Source: CAVVTR01 sp963751245 (GTDB taxonomy: Bacteria > Acidobacteriota > Thermoanaerobaculia > Thermoanaerobaculales > Thermoanaerobaculaceae). From it: 64,000 nt of DNA. Under the pieces are notes generated by a model. It did not search any database and was not told the origin of the DNA. It saw nothing but the letters and a program-made list of their open reading frames with translations. The stretch spans positions 1-64,000 of the forward strand of contig CAVVTR010000011.1 of assembly GCA_963751245.1 (NCBI GenBank), read 5' to 3'. The stretch's first letter is position 1; each line of letters starts with the position of its first letter. This document shows positions 9,363 to 18,000 of this stretch, one piece after another. Position numbers and translations under genes: made by a program.

Positions 9363-9640
9363 TCAGCCCGCGGGCACGGGCGTTGGCGGCTGCGAACCTC
9401 GGGTGGCCCGGGCCGGGTCCCGGAGCACCTGCGTGCGGTGCCTGTGGAGGTTCGCGGAGGGCGGGGCGGCGCGGCCGGGCCGCGGGGGGCGGATCTCGAG
9501 GCCGGCGAAGCCGGGGAGGAGCTCCGCCACCCTCTGGGTGCCGCGGACGTGTTCGGAGACGAGCAGGCGAAGATCCTGGGCCTGTGAGATGGCACCCCGG
9601 TTGGAAGCGTTGTGGTGGGAGCCGCGCAGTGCGGGCCGGT
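9363..9640 (-). pseudogene. possible remnant of a phospholipase D-like domain protein
   Basis: The minus-strand frame between about 9640 and 9363 reads LRGSHHNASNRGAIS, then AQDLRLLVSEHVRGTQRVAE and LLPGFAGLEIRPP. The GSHN.S..G pattern followed by a hydrophobic strand resembles the second HKD repeat end of PLD-like proteins, but the rest is missing and nothing upstream in this frame continues it. The surrounding 9235-9688 interval shows no other coding signal. Treat this as a weak call: by-chance protein-like stretches are common at this GC content. Confidence 0.25.
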
Positions 9641-9688
9641 TGTCCTCGCGGGCTCTGCTTTTCGGCGTGTGTCTGACCCCGGCGCGCG

Positions 9689-10609
9689 CTACTCGCCGGC
9701 GGTCAGCCACATGAAGGACTGCAGGTCGATCCAGTCCCTGGGGTGGAGGCCCTGCTGCTCCAGCGCGTTGCGGAGGACCTCGCCGAGCTCCAGGAGGCGC
9801 CTGTAGGTTCGCCAGTTGGGTGTGGCGTCGTAGGCGAGCTCGAAGGAGAGGGCCTGGGCCGCGGCCCTGGTGGCCTCGGGCTTGAGGAAGGGCAGGGCCT
9901 CCGGGCGGGCCAGGTAGGGGAGGATGGTCACCACCGTCCACTTGCTCGGGCTCGACCCGCCGGGTTTGGCCGGGAGGCGCTGCGCGGCCGACGCCAGGGC
10001 GTCGAACGCCGGCCGGGAGGGGGTCTCCTCGTCGAGGATTCCGAGCAGGGCCTCGAAGAAGCGGAGCGAGGCGTCGCGGTCGGCGAGGCCGTCGTGCAGG
10101 GCGGCGCTCTCGAAGCTGGAGAGCAGGTTGACCTTGCCGACGACGCCCATGCCCCGGCGGGCGAGCTTCCGGCCATCGCCGGCCTCGACCAGGCGCTCGA
10201 GCTCGCCGCCGCCGAGCCCTTTCTCGAAGTGCTGGTGCGCCCGCCACTTGTAGTCCCGCTCCTCCTGGAGGTAGCCGGGGTCCTCGAACCCGAGGGGGAA
10301 CGAGTCGAGGAAGCGGCGCACGGCCTCGGGGAGCGGCACGCGGCGCCGGGACCGGCGGCCCGACGAGGGCGGGTCGAGGGCCAGGTTGTCGAGCCACGGG
10401 TCGGACTGCTCGGCGGCGGGAAGGAGCCCGGCCACGCCCACGTCGATGGTCTTGAGCGCTTCTCCCGTGGTGGCGCCAGGCACGTCGCGGAAGTAGACCA
10501 CGAGGTGGGGGCCCTTCACGCTGAGGACCTTCCCGGGGCCCCACTCCGGCCGCCTCGGGTGCACGACGAGCATGCCCTCGGTGAAGGAACCGGTCGCTGA
10601 GATTGCCAT
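9689..10609 (-). CDS. DUF3553-domain protein of unknown function
   Basis: The protein has 306 residues; the ATG at 10609 follows AGGAG at 8-nt spacing. Residues about 11-42 (EGMLVVHPRRPEWGPGKVLS, then VYFRD) match the small DUF3553 module, a beta-barrel-like domain also found at the ends of some UvrD/RecQ-type helicases. The remaining 260 residues are helical, with clusters such as RTYRRLLELGEVLRNALEQQ and DWIDLQSFMWLT, and belong to no family I know. There is no signal peptide, so it is probably cytoplasmic. It stands alone. A copy of its last codons lies 1.3 kb away at 8320-8371. Confidence 0.75.
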   Translation of the reverse strand: MAISATGSFTEGMLVVHPRRPEWGPGKVLSVKGPHLVVYFRDVPGATTGEALKTIDVGVAGLLPAAEQSDPWLDNLALDPPSSGRRSRRRVPLPEAVRRFLDSFPLGFEDPGYLQEERDYKWRAHQHFEKGLGGGELERLVEAGDGRKLARRGMGVVGKVNLLSSFESAALHDGLADRDASLRFFEALLGILDEETPSRPAFDALASAAQRLPAKPGGSSPSKWTVVTILPYLARPEALPFLKPEATRAAAQALSFELAYDATPNWRTYRRLLELGEVLRNALEQQGLHPRDWIDLQSFMWLTAGE

Positions 10610-10734
10610 GTGTGTTCTCCTGAATCAAGAGGTTAGCAGGTCCGCCGCCGCCGGAGCCAATGGGGCGGCGCAGCTCAGGCGGCGGGCCGGGGCGCGAAGT
10701 GGCCGCGGCGGCGCCGGGCGCCGGGTCCTGGAGG

Positions 10735-11337
10735 CTATGGCCGGGACTCGTCTCCGCCGCTGCTGGGAGGAGCAGCGCCCCGCGCGTCCCACGCGTCGAG
10801 GAACTCCTCGACGAAGCGCTCCTGGGCGGGAGTCTCGATGGCGCCCGGCCGGGGCTCGCGGACGGCGGCGATGGCGGCGCCGGCATCGGTGTCGAGGCCC
10901 AGGGCGGCCCGCGCGCACGCCGCGATCAGGCCGGACCGGCCGAGGCCGCCGTTGCAATGGACGACGACGCGCTCGCCGCGGCGGACGCGGGCGGCCAGGC
11001 CGGACACGTAGTCGATCGTCGTGGGCATGCTGCGGGGCACGCCGGCGTCGCGGATGGGGAAGCGCACGACCTCCAGGCCGCGGGCTCGTGCCGCCTCGAC
11101 GAGACCGGGGATGGCCAGCCCGCGCAGCTCGTGGTCCTCGAGCAGCGGCGCGAGGACCGTGGCACCGAGCGTGACGAGGCGGTCGAGATCAGTGTCGAGG
11201 TCCCTGTCCCAGCGGACCGCGGAGCCGATCGTCTTCTTGCCGGGGGCGAGGGTGATCGCCAGCCACCCGCCGGCGGCGTCGTCGCGGGCGATCTCACACA
11301 GGCGGATCGGGCTGTCCTCTGATGTCCGCGTCTGCAC
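10735..11337 (-). CDS. CDKN3-like dual-specificity / tyrosine phosphatase
   Basis: The active-site loop reads VVHCNGGLGRSGLIAACARA, a clean C-x5-R signature (HCNGGLGR) of the cysteine-based phosphatases. A conserved aspartate sits upstream in RFPIRDAGVP, where the general acid belongs. The N-terminal part (LAITLAPGKKTIGSAVRWDR, then DLDRLVTLGATVLAPLLED) matches cyclin-dependent-kinase-inhibitor-3-type phosphatases. I choose the GTG at 11337 (MQTRTSEDSPIRL, 200 residues). The frame stays open to 11436, but the extra residues are Arg/Pro-rich and unlike the family. It is cytoplasmic; the substrate is unknown. It is transcribed in the same direction as the DUF3553 gene 126 bp downstream, so the two may share a transcript. 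Confidence 0.8.
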   Translation of the reverse strand: MQTRTSEDSPIRLCEIARDDAAGGWLAITLAPGKKTIGSAVRWDRDLDTDLDRLVTLGATVLAPLLEDHELRGLAIPGLVEAARARGLEVVRFPIRDAGVPRSMPTTIDYVSGLAARVRRGERVVVHCNGGLGRSGLIAACARAALGLDTDAGAAIAAVREPRPGAIETPAQERFVEEFLDAWDARGAAPPSSGGDESRP

Positions 11338-11609
11338 GGTCCGAGTGTACGCCGGCGAGAAGCGCCCGCCGGGGAACGCGAGGTCTCTGCGGTGCGGGGC
11401 CTTGGGATTCCGGTGTCCGGGTCTGCGGCGCTCCACGGGGGTCTCTCGCGGCAGCGGTGGGCGTCCACGAGCCGCGGTCAGGCCCGCGCGAAGCCCTCGA
11501 ACGGAATCAGGTTCTCCTCGGTCCCGTCCCGGTACGCCGGCTTGGCTCCGTGGCTCGCCCCTCGAACCTTACCCCCTTCTCGTTCGTTGATGCTGACGTG
11601 GAGGACTTC

Positions 11610-12137
11610 ATGCACGAGCCTCGCCGTCCATCCCTGGTCTCCCTCATCGTGATCCTGGCCGGTGCCGCCAGTGTGTTCCTCGCCGCCGGGTGCGCCAGCA
11701 GCAGGCCGCCCGACACGGTCGCCCTCCAGCTGCACGGGGCCGGAGGGAACGGGTTCAGCGTGGAGGTGTCGTCGAGCTTCGTGCGGGAGGCGGTGGAGTC
11801 CGCGCTCGGGGCGTCGCTCGAGCGCCGCGGCACCCTCGACCCGCCCCTGTCGACGCTCCTCGTCGAGCTCGAGAGGCAGGGGCCGCGCGCCAGGGCGACG
11901 GTGCGGCGGGACGGCGACGTCCTGCGGGGGTGGCGGCACGGCAACCGTCTCCGGCTGGTCGTCAGCGGCGACGACGGCGGGCAGGTCGAGATCCGCATGC
12001 CGTGGGCGGTGGCCCAGTGGTTGCTCGGGCGCGATGCGACGCTGCGCGAGGCGCTCGCCCGCAGCGGCGGCCGCCCGACGCTCGAGGTCCGCATCGCGGG
12101 GAAGGAAGGCGGGAGGTTCGAGGCGTCGCTGAAGTAG
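11610..12137 (+). CDS. small lipoprotein of unknown function
   Basis: The ATG at 11610 follows GGAGG at 5 nt. The 175-residue product has an N-terminal hydrophobic segment ending in the lipobox VFLAAGC, so it should be lipidated on the cysteine and anchored in a membrane. The mature part contains VALQLHGAGGNGFSVEVSSS and VESALGASLERRGTLDPPLS, an Arg-rich strand region (RATVRRDGDVLRGWRHGNRL) and DGGQVEIRMPWAVAQWLLGR. No family is recognised; the beta-rich C-terminus (TLEVRIAGKEGGRFEASLK) suggests a compact periplasmic domain. Confidence 0.75.
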   Translation: MHEPRRPSLVSLIVILAGAASVFLAAGCASSRPPDTVALQLHGAGGNGFSVEVSSSFVREAVESALGASLERRGTLDPPLSTLLVELERQGPRARATVRRDGDVLRGWRHGNRLRLVVSGDDGGQVEIRMPWAVAQWLLGRDATLREALARSGGRPTLEVRIAGKEGGRFEASLK

Positions 12138-12235
12138 TCACCCGGCGCCGGTCCCGTCGATCCCGCCGATGTTCTGCAAGCAGGTGTGCGGCGCCTCCAT
12201 TGGCGGGGCATCCATCGTTGCTGCTTCTCACGGAG

Positions 12236-12493
12236 AGCCACCGCCGAGCGCGGCTGCTCGTGGAGGGGATGGTCTCCCACGTCTACACCAGGGTGGGCCG
12301 TGGGGAGGCGCCGTTCGAGCTCGAGGACGAGGCGCAGCGGTTCTGGGACCTGCTGCACGACGCCCGGGGGCGGAACGGCCTCCCGGTCGACGCGTGGTGC
12401 ATCAGGCCGGACCATGACCACCTGGCGGTGCACACGGGGACGGTGCCGGCGTGGCGGAGCATCCGGTTCGTTCTTGCGCACCTGGTTCCTTGA
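12236..12493 (+). pseudogene. truncated REP-associated tyrosine transposase (RAYT, Y1/HUH family)
   Basis: The reading frame matches the N-terminal third of RAYT proteins: RARLLVEGMVSHVYTRVGRG, then FELEDEAQRFWDLLHDA, then VDAWCIRPDHDHLAVHTGTV and a stop at 12493. The HUH metal site, normally NHYHLL, reads DHDHLAV, so both histidines remain. The catalytic tyrosine helix and the rest of the protein (usually 200-300 residues) are absent. RAYTs mobilise REP hairpin elements, and REP-like hairpins occur at 22.8-24.3 kb of this window. Confidence 0.7.
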
Positions 12494-12563
12494 TCTGACG
12501 GGTCTGCCCGCGCCCTGGCGCCGCCTGCACGACCGATCTCGCGGCAAGCCATGGGGAGAATGA

Positions 12564-12585
12564 CCCCCGCCCTCGCCGGCGGGGG
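12564..12585 (-). terminator. possible terminator hairpin behind the FAD oxidoreductase gene
   Basis: CCCCCGCC pairs with GGCGGGGG around a 6-nt loop. It lies about 60 bases beyond the stop of the minus-strand gene ending at 12647. No U-run follows on that strand, so function as an intrinsic terminator is uncertain. Confidence 0.35.
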
Positions 12586-12646
12586 CCACCGCTCTCCACG
12601 ATCTCGATTCCCGATCTGCGACGGCGTCCGCGCCGAAGCTCGAGAG

Positions 12647-14068
12647 CTATGCCGGAACGATGTTCTGGTTCATCCGGAACTGGTTGCGCGGGTCGTACCT
12701 CTTCTTGATCGTCGCGAGGCGCTGGTGGTTCGCCCCGTACGCCGAACCCACACGGGCGGTTTCGTCGTCCGCCATGAAGTTGACGTAGACGCCACCGGTC
12801 GCGTACGGCTTCGTCTTCTCGAAGAAGTCGCGCGCCCAGGCGATCCCCCGCTCGTCCTCCTCCGCCGTCTCCCAGCGACCGTGCACGTTCGCCGCAAACA
12901 GGGCGTCGCGGTGCGGGTAGGCGGTGGCGTCGGGCGCCACCCGCATCGTCTGCCCGCCGATGGATGCGAAGAAGATCTCACAGTGCGGCGACGGCAGCTT
13001 CTTCGCCGACTCGATCAGGGCGTCGATGGCGCCGTCGGAGATCTCCACGAAGTTGTGCGACTTCCAGTAGTTGCGGGCACCGGGCGTGAGCAGGGGATCG
13101 AACGCCTGCTGCCAGGCGGTGTACGGCTGCGCGCCCATGTGGGCACCCACGGGGGTTCCGAACGTACTGGCCTTGGCCAGCACCTTCTCGCCCTCGGCTG
13201 GATCGCCGGCATAGAACACGGCCAGCACCACGATCTCCTTGCCGTGCCACTCCGGCGGCAGGAACGGCAGCGGCGGCGCCTGTCGGGCCACGACCCAGAC
13301 CGCGGCCTCGTCCGGCAGTTGCTTGACCCACTCCCGGTAGCCGAGGAGGACCTGCCTCGCCTGATCGATCGGATAGGCGACGAGGCCGGCGTACACCTGC
13401 GGGCCGAGGGGGTGGAGCTGAAACTCGAAACCGGTGACGACGCCAAAATTGCCGCTGCCTCCGCGCAGCGCCCAGAACAGGTCGGGGTTCTCGCTGGCGC
13501 TGGCACGAACCAGCTTGCCCTCGGCGGTGACGACGTCGGCGGCGACGAGATTGTCACAGGTCATGCCGTGCTTGCGCGACAACCAGCCGAAGCCGCCGCC
13601 GAGCGTGAGACCGGCGACGCCGGTCGTCGAGTTGATCCCGACGGGTGTCGCCAGGCCGAACGCCTGCGTCTCGTGGTCGAGCTCCCCCAGCGTCGCGCCG
13701 CCCTCCACCCACGCCCGCCGCGCCTTCGGATCCACCCGGACCGACTTCATCAGCGACAGGTCGACGACCATTCCGCCGTCACACATCGCGCTACCCGCGA
13801 TGTTGTGCCCGCCACCCTTGACCGAGAGCAGCAGGCCGTTGTCGGCGGCGAACGTGACCGCGCGCATGACGTCGGCAGTCCCGCGGCAACGGGCGATGAG
13901 CGCCGGACGGTGGTCGATCATCGCGTTCCAGATCGTGCGCGCTTCGTCGTAGCCGGGCTCACCGTTGCACACGACGTGGCCCTGCAGCGATCCGCGCAGC
14001 GACTCCACCGCGCCGGCGTCCAGCTCCACCTTGCCGCGCTCGAGTGACAGCACCTCAATTGCAGACAT
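12647..14068 (-). CDS. FAD-binding oxidoreductase of the berberine-bridge-enzyme family
   Basis: The protein has 473 residues; the ATG at 14068 follows AAGGGGGG. The PCMH-type FAD-binding domain (about 40-215) contains LLLSVKGGGHNIAGSAM, where His88 is the expected 8-alpha-histidyl attachment site. TLGGGFGWLSRKHGMTCDNL, ENPDLFWALRGGSGNFGVVT and other family motifs follow. The C-terminus (YGANHQRLATIKKRYDPRNQ, FRMNQNI) is the BBE domain. Bicovalent members carry a cysteine before the glycine loop, but here that position reads ATPVG, so the flavin is probably held only by histidine. Such enzymes oxidise alcohols, sugars or alkaloid-like substrates using oxygen; the substrate cannot be told. There is no signal peptide. 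It is transcribed in the same direction as the NAD(P)-binding gene 137 bp upstream. Confidence 0.9.
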   Translation of the reverse strand: MSAIEVLSLERGKVELDAGAVESLRGSLQGHVVCNGEPGYDEARTIWNAMIDHRPALIARCRGTADVMRAVTFAADNGLLLSVKGGGHNIAGSAMCDGGMVVDLSLMKSVRVDPKARRAWVEGGATLGELDHETQAFGLATPVGINSTTGVAGLTLGGGFGWLSRKHGMTCDNLVAADVVTAEGKLVRASASENPDLFWALRGGSGNFGVVTGFEFQLHPLGPQVYAGLVAYPIDQARQVLLGYREWVKQLPDEAAVWVVARQAPPLPFLPPEWHGKEIVVLAVFYAGDPAEGEKVLAKASTFGTPVGAHMGAQPYTAWQQAFDPLLTPGARNYWKSHNFVEISDGAIDALIESAKKLPSPHCEIFFASIGGQTMRVAPDATAYPHRDALFAANVHGRWETAEEDERGIAWARDFFEKTKPYATGGVYVNFMADDETARVGSAYGANHQRLATIKKRYDPRNQFRMNQNIVPA

Positions 14069-14205
14069 GGCCCCCCCCTTCGGTATGTGAATGTGATTAA
14101 CCACTTCCGGGGGACCGCCATTCCCGACCAGGGAGCCCTGGGGAGAAGGCGCCCGGCGGGAGGGGATGGCCGGTGGGGCCATCGGGATGGCGAGGGGGGC
14201 GCGGC

Positions 14206-14817
14206 TCAGTACCCCACCGTGAACCGCTCGCGGGAGTGGTGCGGGGCCTCGAGCTCGTCGGCCAGGGCGATGGCGTAGTCCTCGAAGGAGATGTGGCTCT
14301 TGCCGTCCTCGGCGACGAGGAGCTCGTCGGTGCCGAGGCGGAAGCGGCCGGTGCGCTCGCCGGGTTCGAAGATCGCCGACGGCGACAGGAACGTCCAGTC
14401 GAGGCCGTTGTCGCGGATGAGCTCGTTGAGGAAGTGGCGGCCGGCGGTGGCCTCGGGCTTGTAGGCCTCGGGGAAGGCCGGGGTGTCCAGGAGCTGGCCT
14501 CCGTCGACGACCTCCAGGCTGCCGGCGCCGCCCACGACGAGGAAGCGGGGGACGGCGGACTTCTTGACGGCGTTGATGAGGATCCTCGGATCGGTGTCGA
14601 GGAAGCGCACGGAGGAGACGACGGCGTCGTGGCCGCGCAGCAGGGGCACGAGCCCGTCCGCGTCCCCGACGTCGCCCCGGCGGGCGGTCAGGCCGTCGCG
14701 AGGCTCGAGCTTCTCGGGGTGGCGCACGATGCCGGTGACCTGGTGTCCCCGGTTCAGCAGCTCGGCCAGGATCCTGGTGCCGACGCGGCCGCTCGCGCCG
14801 ATGAGTGCGACCTTCAT
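14206..14817 (-). CDS. NAD(P)-binding NmrA/SDR-type protein
   Basis: The protein has 203 residues; the ATG at 14817 follows AAGGAG. The N-terminal Rossmann motif is KVALIGASGRVGTRILAELL. Further family landmarks are VTGIVRHPEKLEPRDGLTAR, a GDVGDADG acidic turn, VPRFLVVGGAGSLEVVDGGQ and LDWTFLSPSAIFEPGERTGR. These match the short atypical SDR/NmrA-like proteins (YwnB-type), which bind NAD(P) and act as reductases or redox sensors. The canonical YxxxK active site of classical SDRs is absent. It probably heads a two-gene unit with the downstream flavoenzyme. Confidence 0.85.
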   Translation of the reverse strand: MKVALIGASGRVGTRILAELLNRGHQVTGIVRHPEKLEPRDGLTARRGDVGDADGLVPLLRGHDAVVSSVRFLDTDPRILINAVKKSAVPRFLVVGGAGSLEVVDGGQLLDTPAFPEAYKPEATAGRHFLNELIRDNGLDWTFLSPSAIFEPGERTGRFRLGTDELLVAEDGKSHISFEDYAIALADELEAPHHSRERFTVGY

Positions 14818-15057
14818 GGTGTGCTCTCCTTTCGCGTTGGGGCGTCGTTCTCGCCGGTGGGGGGAGGGTCGCCCGCTTCCTGATGGGAAACGGGTGCGGC
14901 GCGGGAGGTGTTCCGGCTCGCCGGGACCGGGGCGCCGGCGGCCGGAGGAGTCTCGCTCGCGGCCGGTTCCGGTGCAATATGCGGCCTCGCCGGCTGGTTA
15001 TCGCGAGTCGCGATGGAGAGAGGCGAGCGAGGACGCTCCTTCCCCGGGAGGGACCTG

Positions 15058-18000
15058 ATGCGCCGGCCGAAGGTACGGCGATGGCTCTTGATCGCGGGCG
15101 CCGTGCTGGTGCTGTACACGCTGATCGGCTTCTTCGCCGTGCCGCCGCTGCTGCGCTCGATCCTGGACGGAAAGCTCACGAAGGCGCTCGACCGGAAGAC
15201 CACGATCGAGAGCGTCTCGGTGAACCCGTTCGTGCTGTCGGTCCGCGTGCGCGGCCTGACGGTGCGCGAGCGGGGGTCCGACGCCGTCTTCTTCTCGCTC
15301 GGCCAGCTCTACGCGAACTTCAAGCTGAGCTCGCTCGTCCACCTGGCGCCGGTGGTCAGCGAGCTGCGGCTCGTCGACCCGTACGCCCACCTGGTGCGCG
15401 AGAAGGACAAGAGCTACAACTTCTCCGACCTCCTCGCGCCGCCGAAGACCCCGCCCGCCGAGCCCGCGAAGCCGCTGCGCTACGCCCTGGACAACATCCA
15501 GCTTTCCGGCGGGCGCATCGAGTTCGACGACCGGCCGATGGACAAGGTTCACAGGATCACGGGGCTCTACCTCGCCCTCCCGTTCATCTCCAACATGCGC
15601 GACGACACGAACATCTTCGTCAAGCCGGCGCTGCGCGCGGTGGTCAACGGCACGCCGGTGGACCTGGGAGGGGAGAGCAAGCCGTTCTCCAGGTCGCTCG
15701 ACACCTCCCTCGCCTTCGAGTTCTCCCGGCTGAACGTGCCCACCTACCTGGCCTACATGCCGGTGCCGCCGCGGGTCAGGGTGCCGTCGGCGCTCCTCGG
15801 GGGCAGGCTGAAGCTGACCTTCCGCCAGGAGAAGGGGAAGGTCCCGGAGCTCGCGCTCTCCGGAGAGGCCTCGCTCAGCGACGTCCGCATCACGGACGGG
15901 AAGGGCGCGGAGCTGGTGGACGTGCCGCTGCTGCGGGTGCGCATCGCCGAGGCCGAGCTGCTGGCCGGTACCAGCGACCTCGAGAGCGTGCTGGTGCAGA
16001 AGCCTCGCGTGTGGGTCGCGCGCGACGCCAAGGGCGCCGTGAACCTCGCGGCGCTCCTCCCGGCCTCCGGTGGAGGGAGCGCGCCGCAGGGGGCCGCGGG
16101 CCCCGGCCGGGTGCTGAAGGTGGGCCGGTTCGAGGTGACGGACGGGACCGTGGACGTCTCCGACGCGTCGGTGGCGCCGGCGTTCAAGGCGACGCTGAGC
16201 GCGGTCGGGCTCGACGTGCGCGGTTTCAGCACCGCGGCGGGCGCGAAGGCGGCGGTGGAGCTGTCGGCGGCGTCGGACGCGGGGGAGACGCTGAAGGAGA
16301 CCGGCGAGATGACGTGGTCGCCGATGACGGCGCGCGGCACGCTGGAGCTCGCCGGAGTGCCGCTGCGGCGGTACGCGGCCTACTACGAGGACTCGATCGG
16401 CTTCGAGGTCGCGGACGGCGTGTTCGGCATGTCCACCGGGTACACCTGGGACGGCGGCAGCGACGGCTGGACCCTGTCGGGTCTGGCGGCGACTCTGCGC
16501 GCGCTGCGCCTGCACCGGCCGGGGGCGAAGGGCGACTTCCTCGCCGTGCCCGAGACGAAGCTGGCGGACTCGACCATCGACCTGCACACCGGGAGCGCGG
16601 TGCTCGGCGACCTCGCGCTCTCCGGGGCGCGGCTGGCGGTGACGCGCAGCGCCGCCGGGGAGTGGAACCTCGCCGCGCTCGTGCCGCCGGCACCGGCGCC
16701 CCCGAACGCCGCGGCGGCGCCAGCGGCAACGCCGCCGGCCGGACGCGCCGCGCCCGCGTGGACGATCGGGGTGACGCGGCTCGCGCTGGAGCGGGCGACG
16801 ATCGAGGTGGACGACGCGCTGCCGAAGCAGCCGGTGCACGTCCTCCTGGCGCCGCTCACCCTGACCGGGAGCGACCTGTCGACCGCGCCGGGGAAGCAGG
16901 GGCGACTGGAGGTGCGCAGCCGGGTGAACGGGTCGGGGAGAGTGTCGCTGAGCGGCGCCGTCGGGCTCGAGCCGTTCACGGCGAAGCTCGCGACGAAGGT
17001 CGAGGGGGTCCCGCTGGTCCCCCTGCAGGGGTACATCACCGACCGCCTTCACCTCGCCGTCAACGACGGCACGGCGTCGGCCGCGGGCACGCTGACGTTC
17101 GCCGCCGGGGGGCCGTCGCCGGGTGCGGGATTCACCGGGCAGGCCTCGGTGGACCAGCTGGCGACGGTGGACGCGTACGCCGCCCAGGACCTGGTGAGGT
17201 GGACGTCGCTGGCGGCGGACGGCGTGTCGTTCGCCAGCGCGCCGTTCCACCTCGGGATCGACCAGGTGTCGCTGTCCGGCCTGGTCACCGACCTCGTCGT
17301 GGAGCGTGACGGCACGCTGAACCTCAAGAAGGTTCTGGGCGCGCCGCAGGGTGCGCCGTCCGCGGCGGCCGCGTCAGGCGGCGCCGAGGAGGCCGTGGCC
17401 GTCCCCGAGGCGGTCGTCGGCCCGGAGGCCGCCGCCGCGGCGCCCGCCGCCGTGCCGGCGGCGACGCCGCCGCCCGCCGCGCCGGTGACGGAGGCGGGCA
17501 CCGGGAGCACGATCCGGATCGGCAAGGTGACGCTCTCCGGCGGGTCGATCGTCTTCGTCGACCACTCGGTCGAGCCCGAGGTGAGGATCGGGACCACCGA
17601 CCTGGGCGGCTCGGTTTCGGGCCTGACCTCGCTCGCCTCGACCGCCGCCGACGTCGACCTCCACGCCACCCTCAACGGCGTGGCGCCGCTGACGATCACC
17701 GGGAAGATCAACCCCCTCGCCGGCGACCTGTTCCTCGACGCCAAGCTGGGGCTGAGCGACTTCAACCTGCTGCCGCTCTCCCCGTACTGCGGCATCTACG
17801 CCGGCTACGCCATCGAGAGCGGCAAGCTGGACATGAACCTCGCCTACACGCTGGACCGGCTCCACCTCAAGGCCGCGAACGCAATCGAGCTCGACCAGTT
17901 CGACTTCGGCCAGAAGGTCGACAGCCCCAAGGCGATCCACGCGCCCCTGCGCCTCGCGGTCTCGCTGCTGAAGAACCGCGACGGGGTCATCAACATCAAC

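Noticed and set aside
11478..11939. Minus-strand frame ending with a protein-like tail (YRDGTEENLIPFEGFARA)
   Set aside because: The rest is antisense to the lipoprotein gene and there is no start or family match.
12647..14977. A 776-residue frame suggesting fusion of the FAD enzyme to an N-terminal domain
   Set aside because: The extra residues are Arg/Pro-rich shadow of the NAD(P)-binding gene; an ATG with a strong ribosome site at 14068 starts the family-length protein.
14805..17309. Plus-strand 834-codon frame overlapping the DUF748 gene
   Set aside because: Arg/Gly/Ala-rich out-of-frame shadow of the DUF748 coding sequence.
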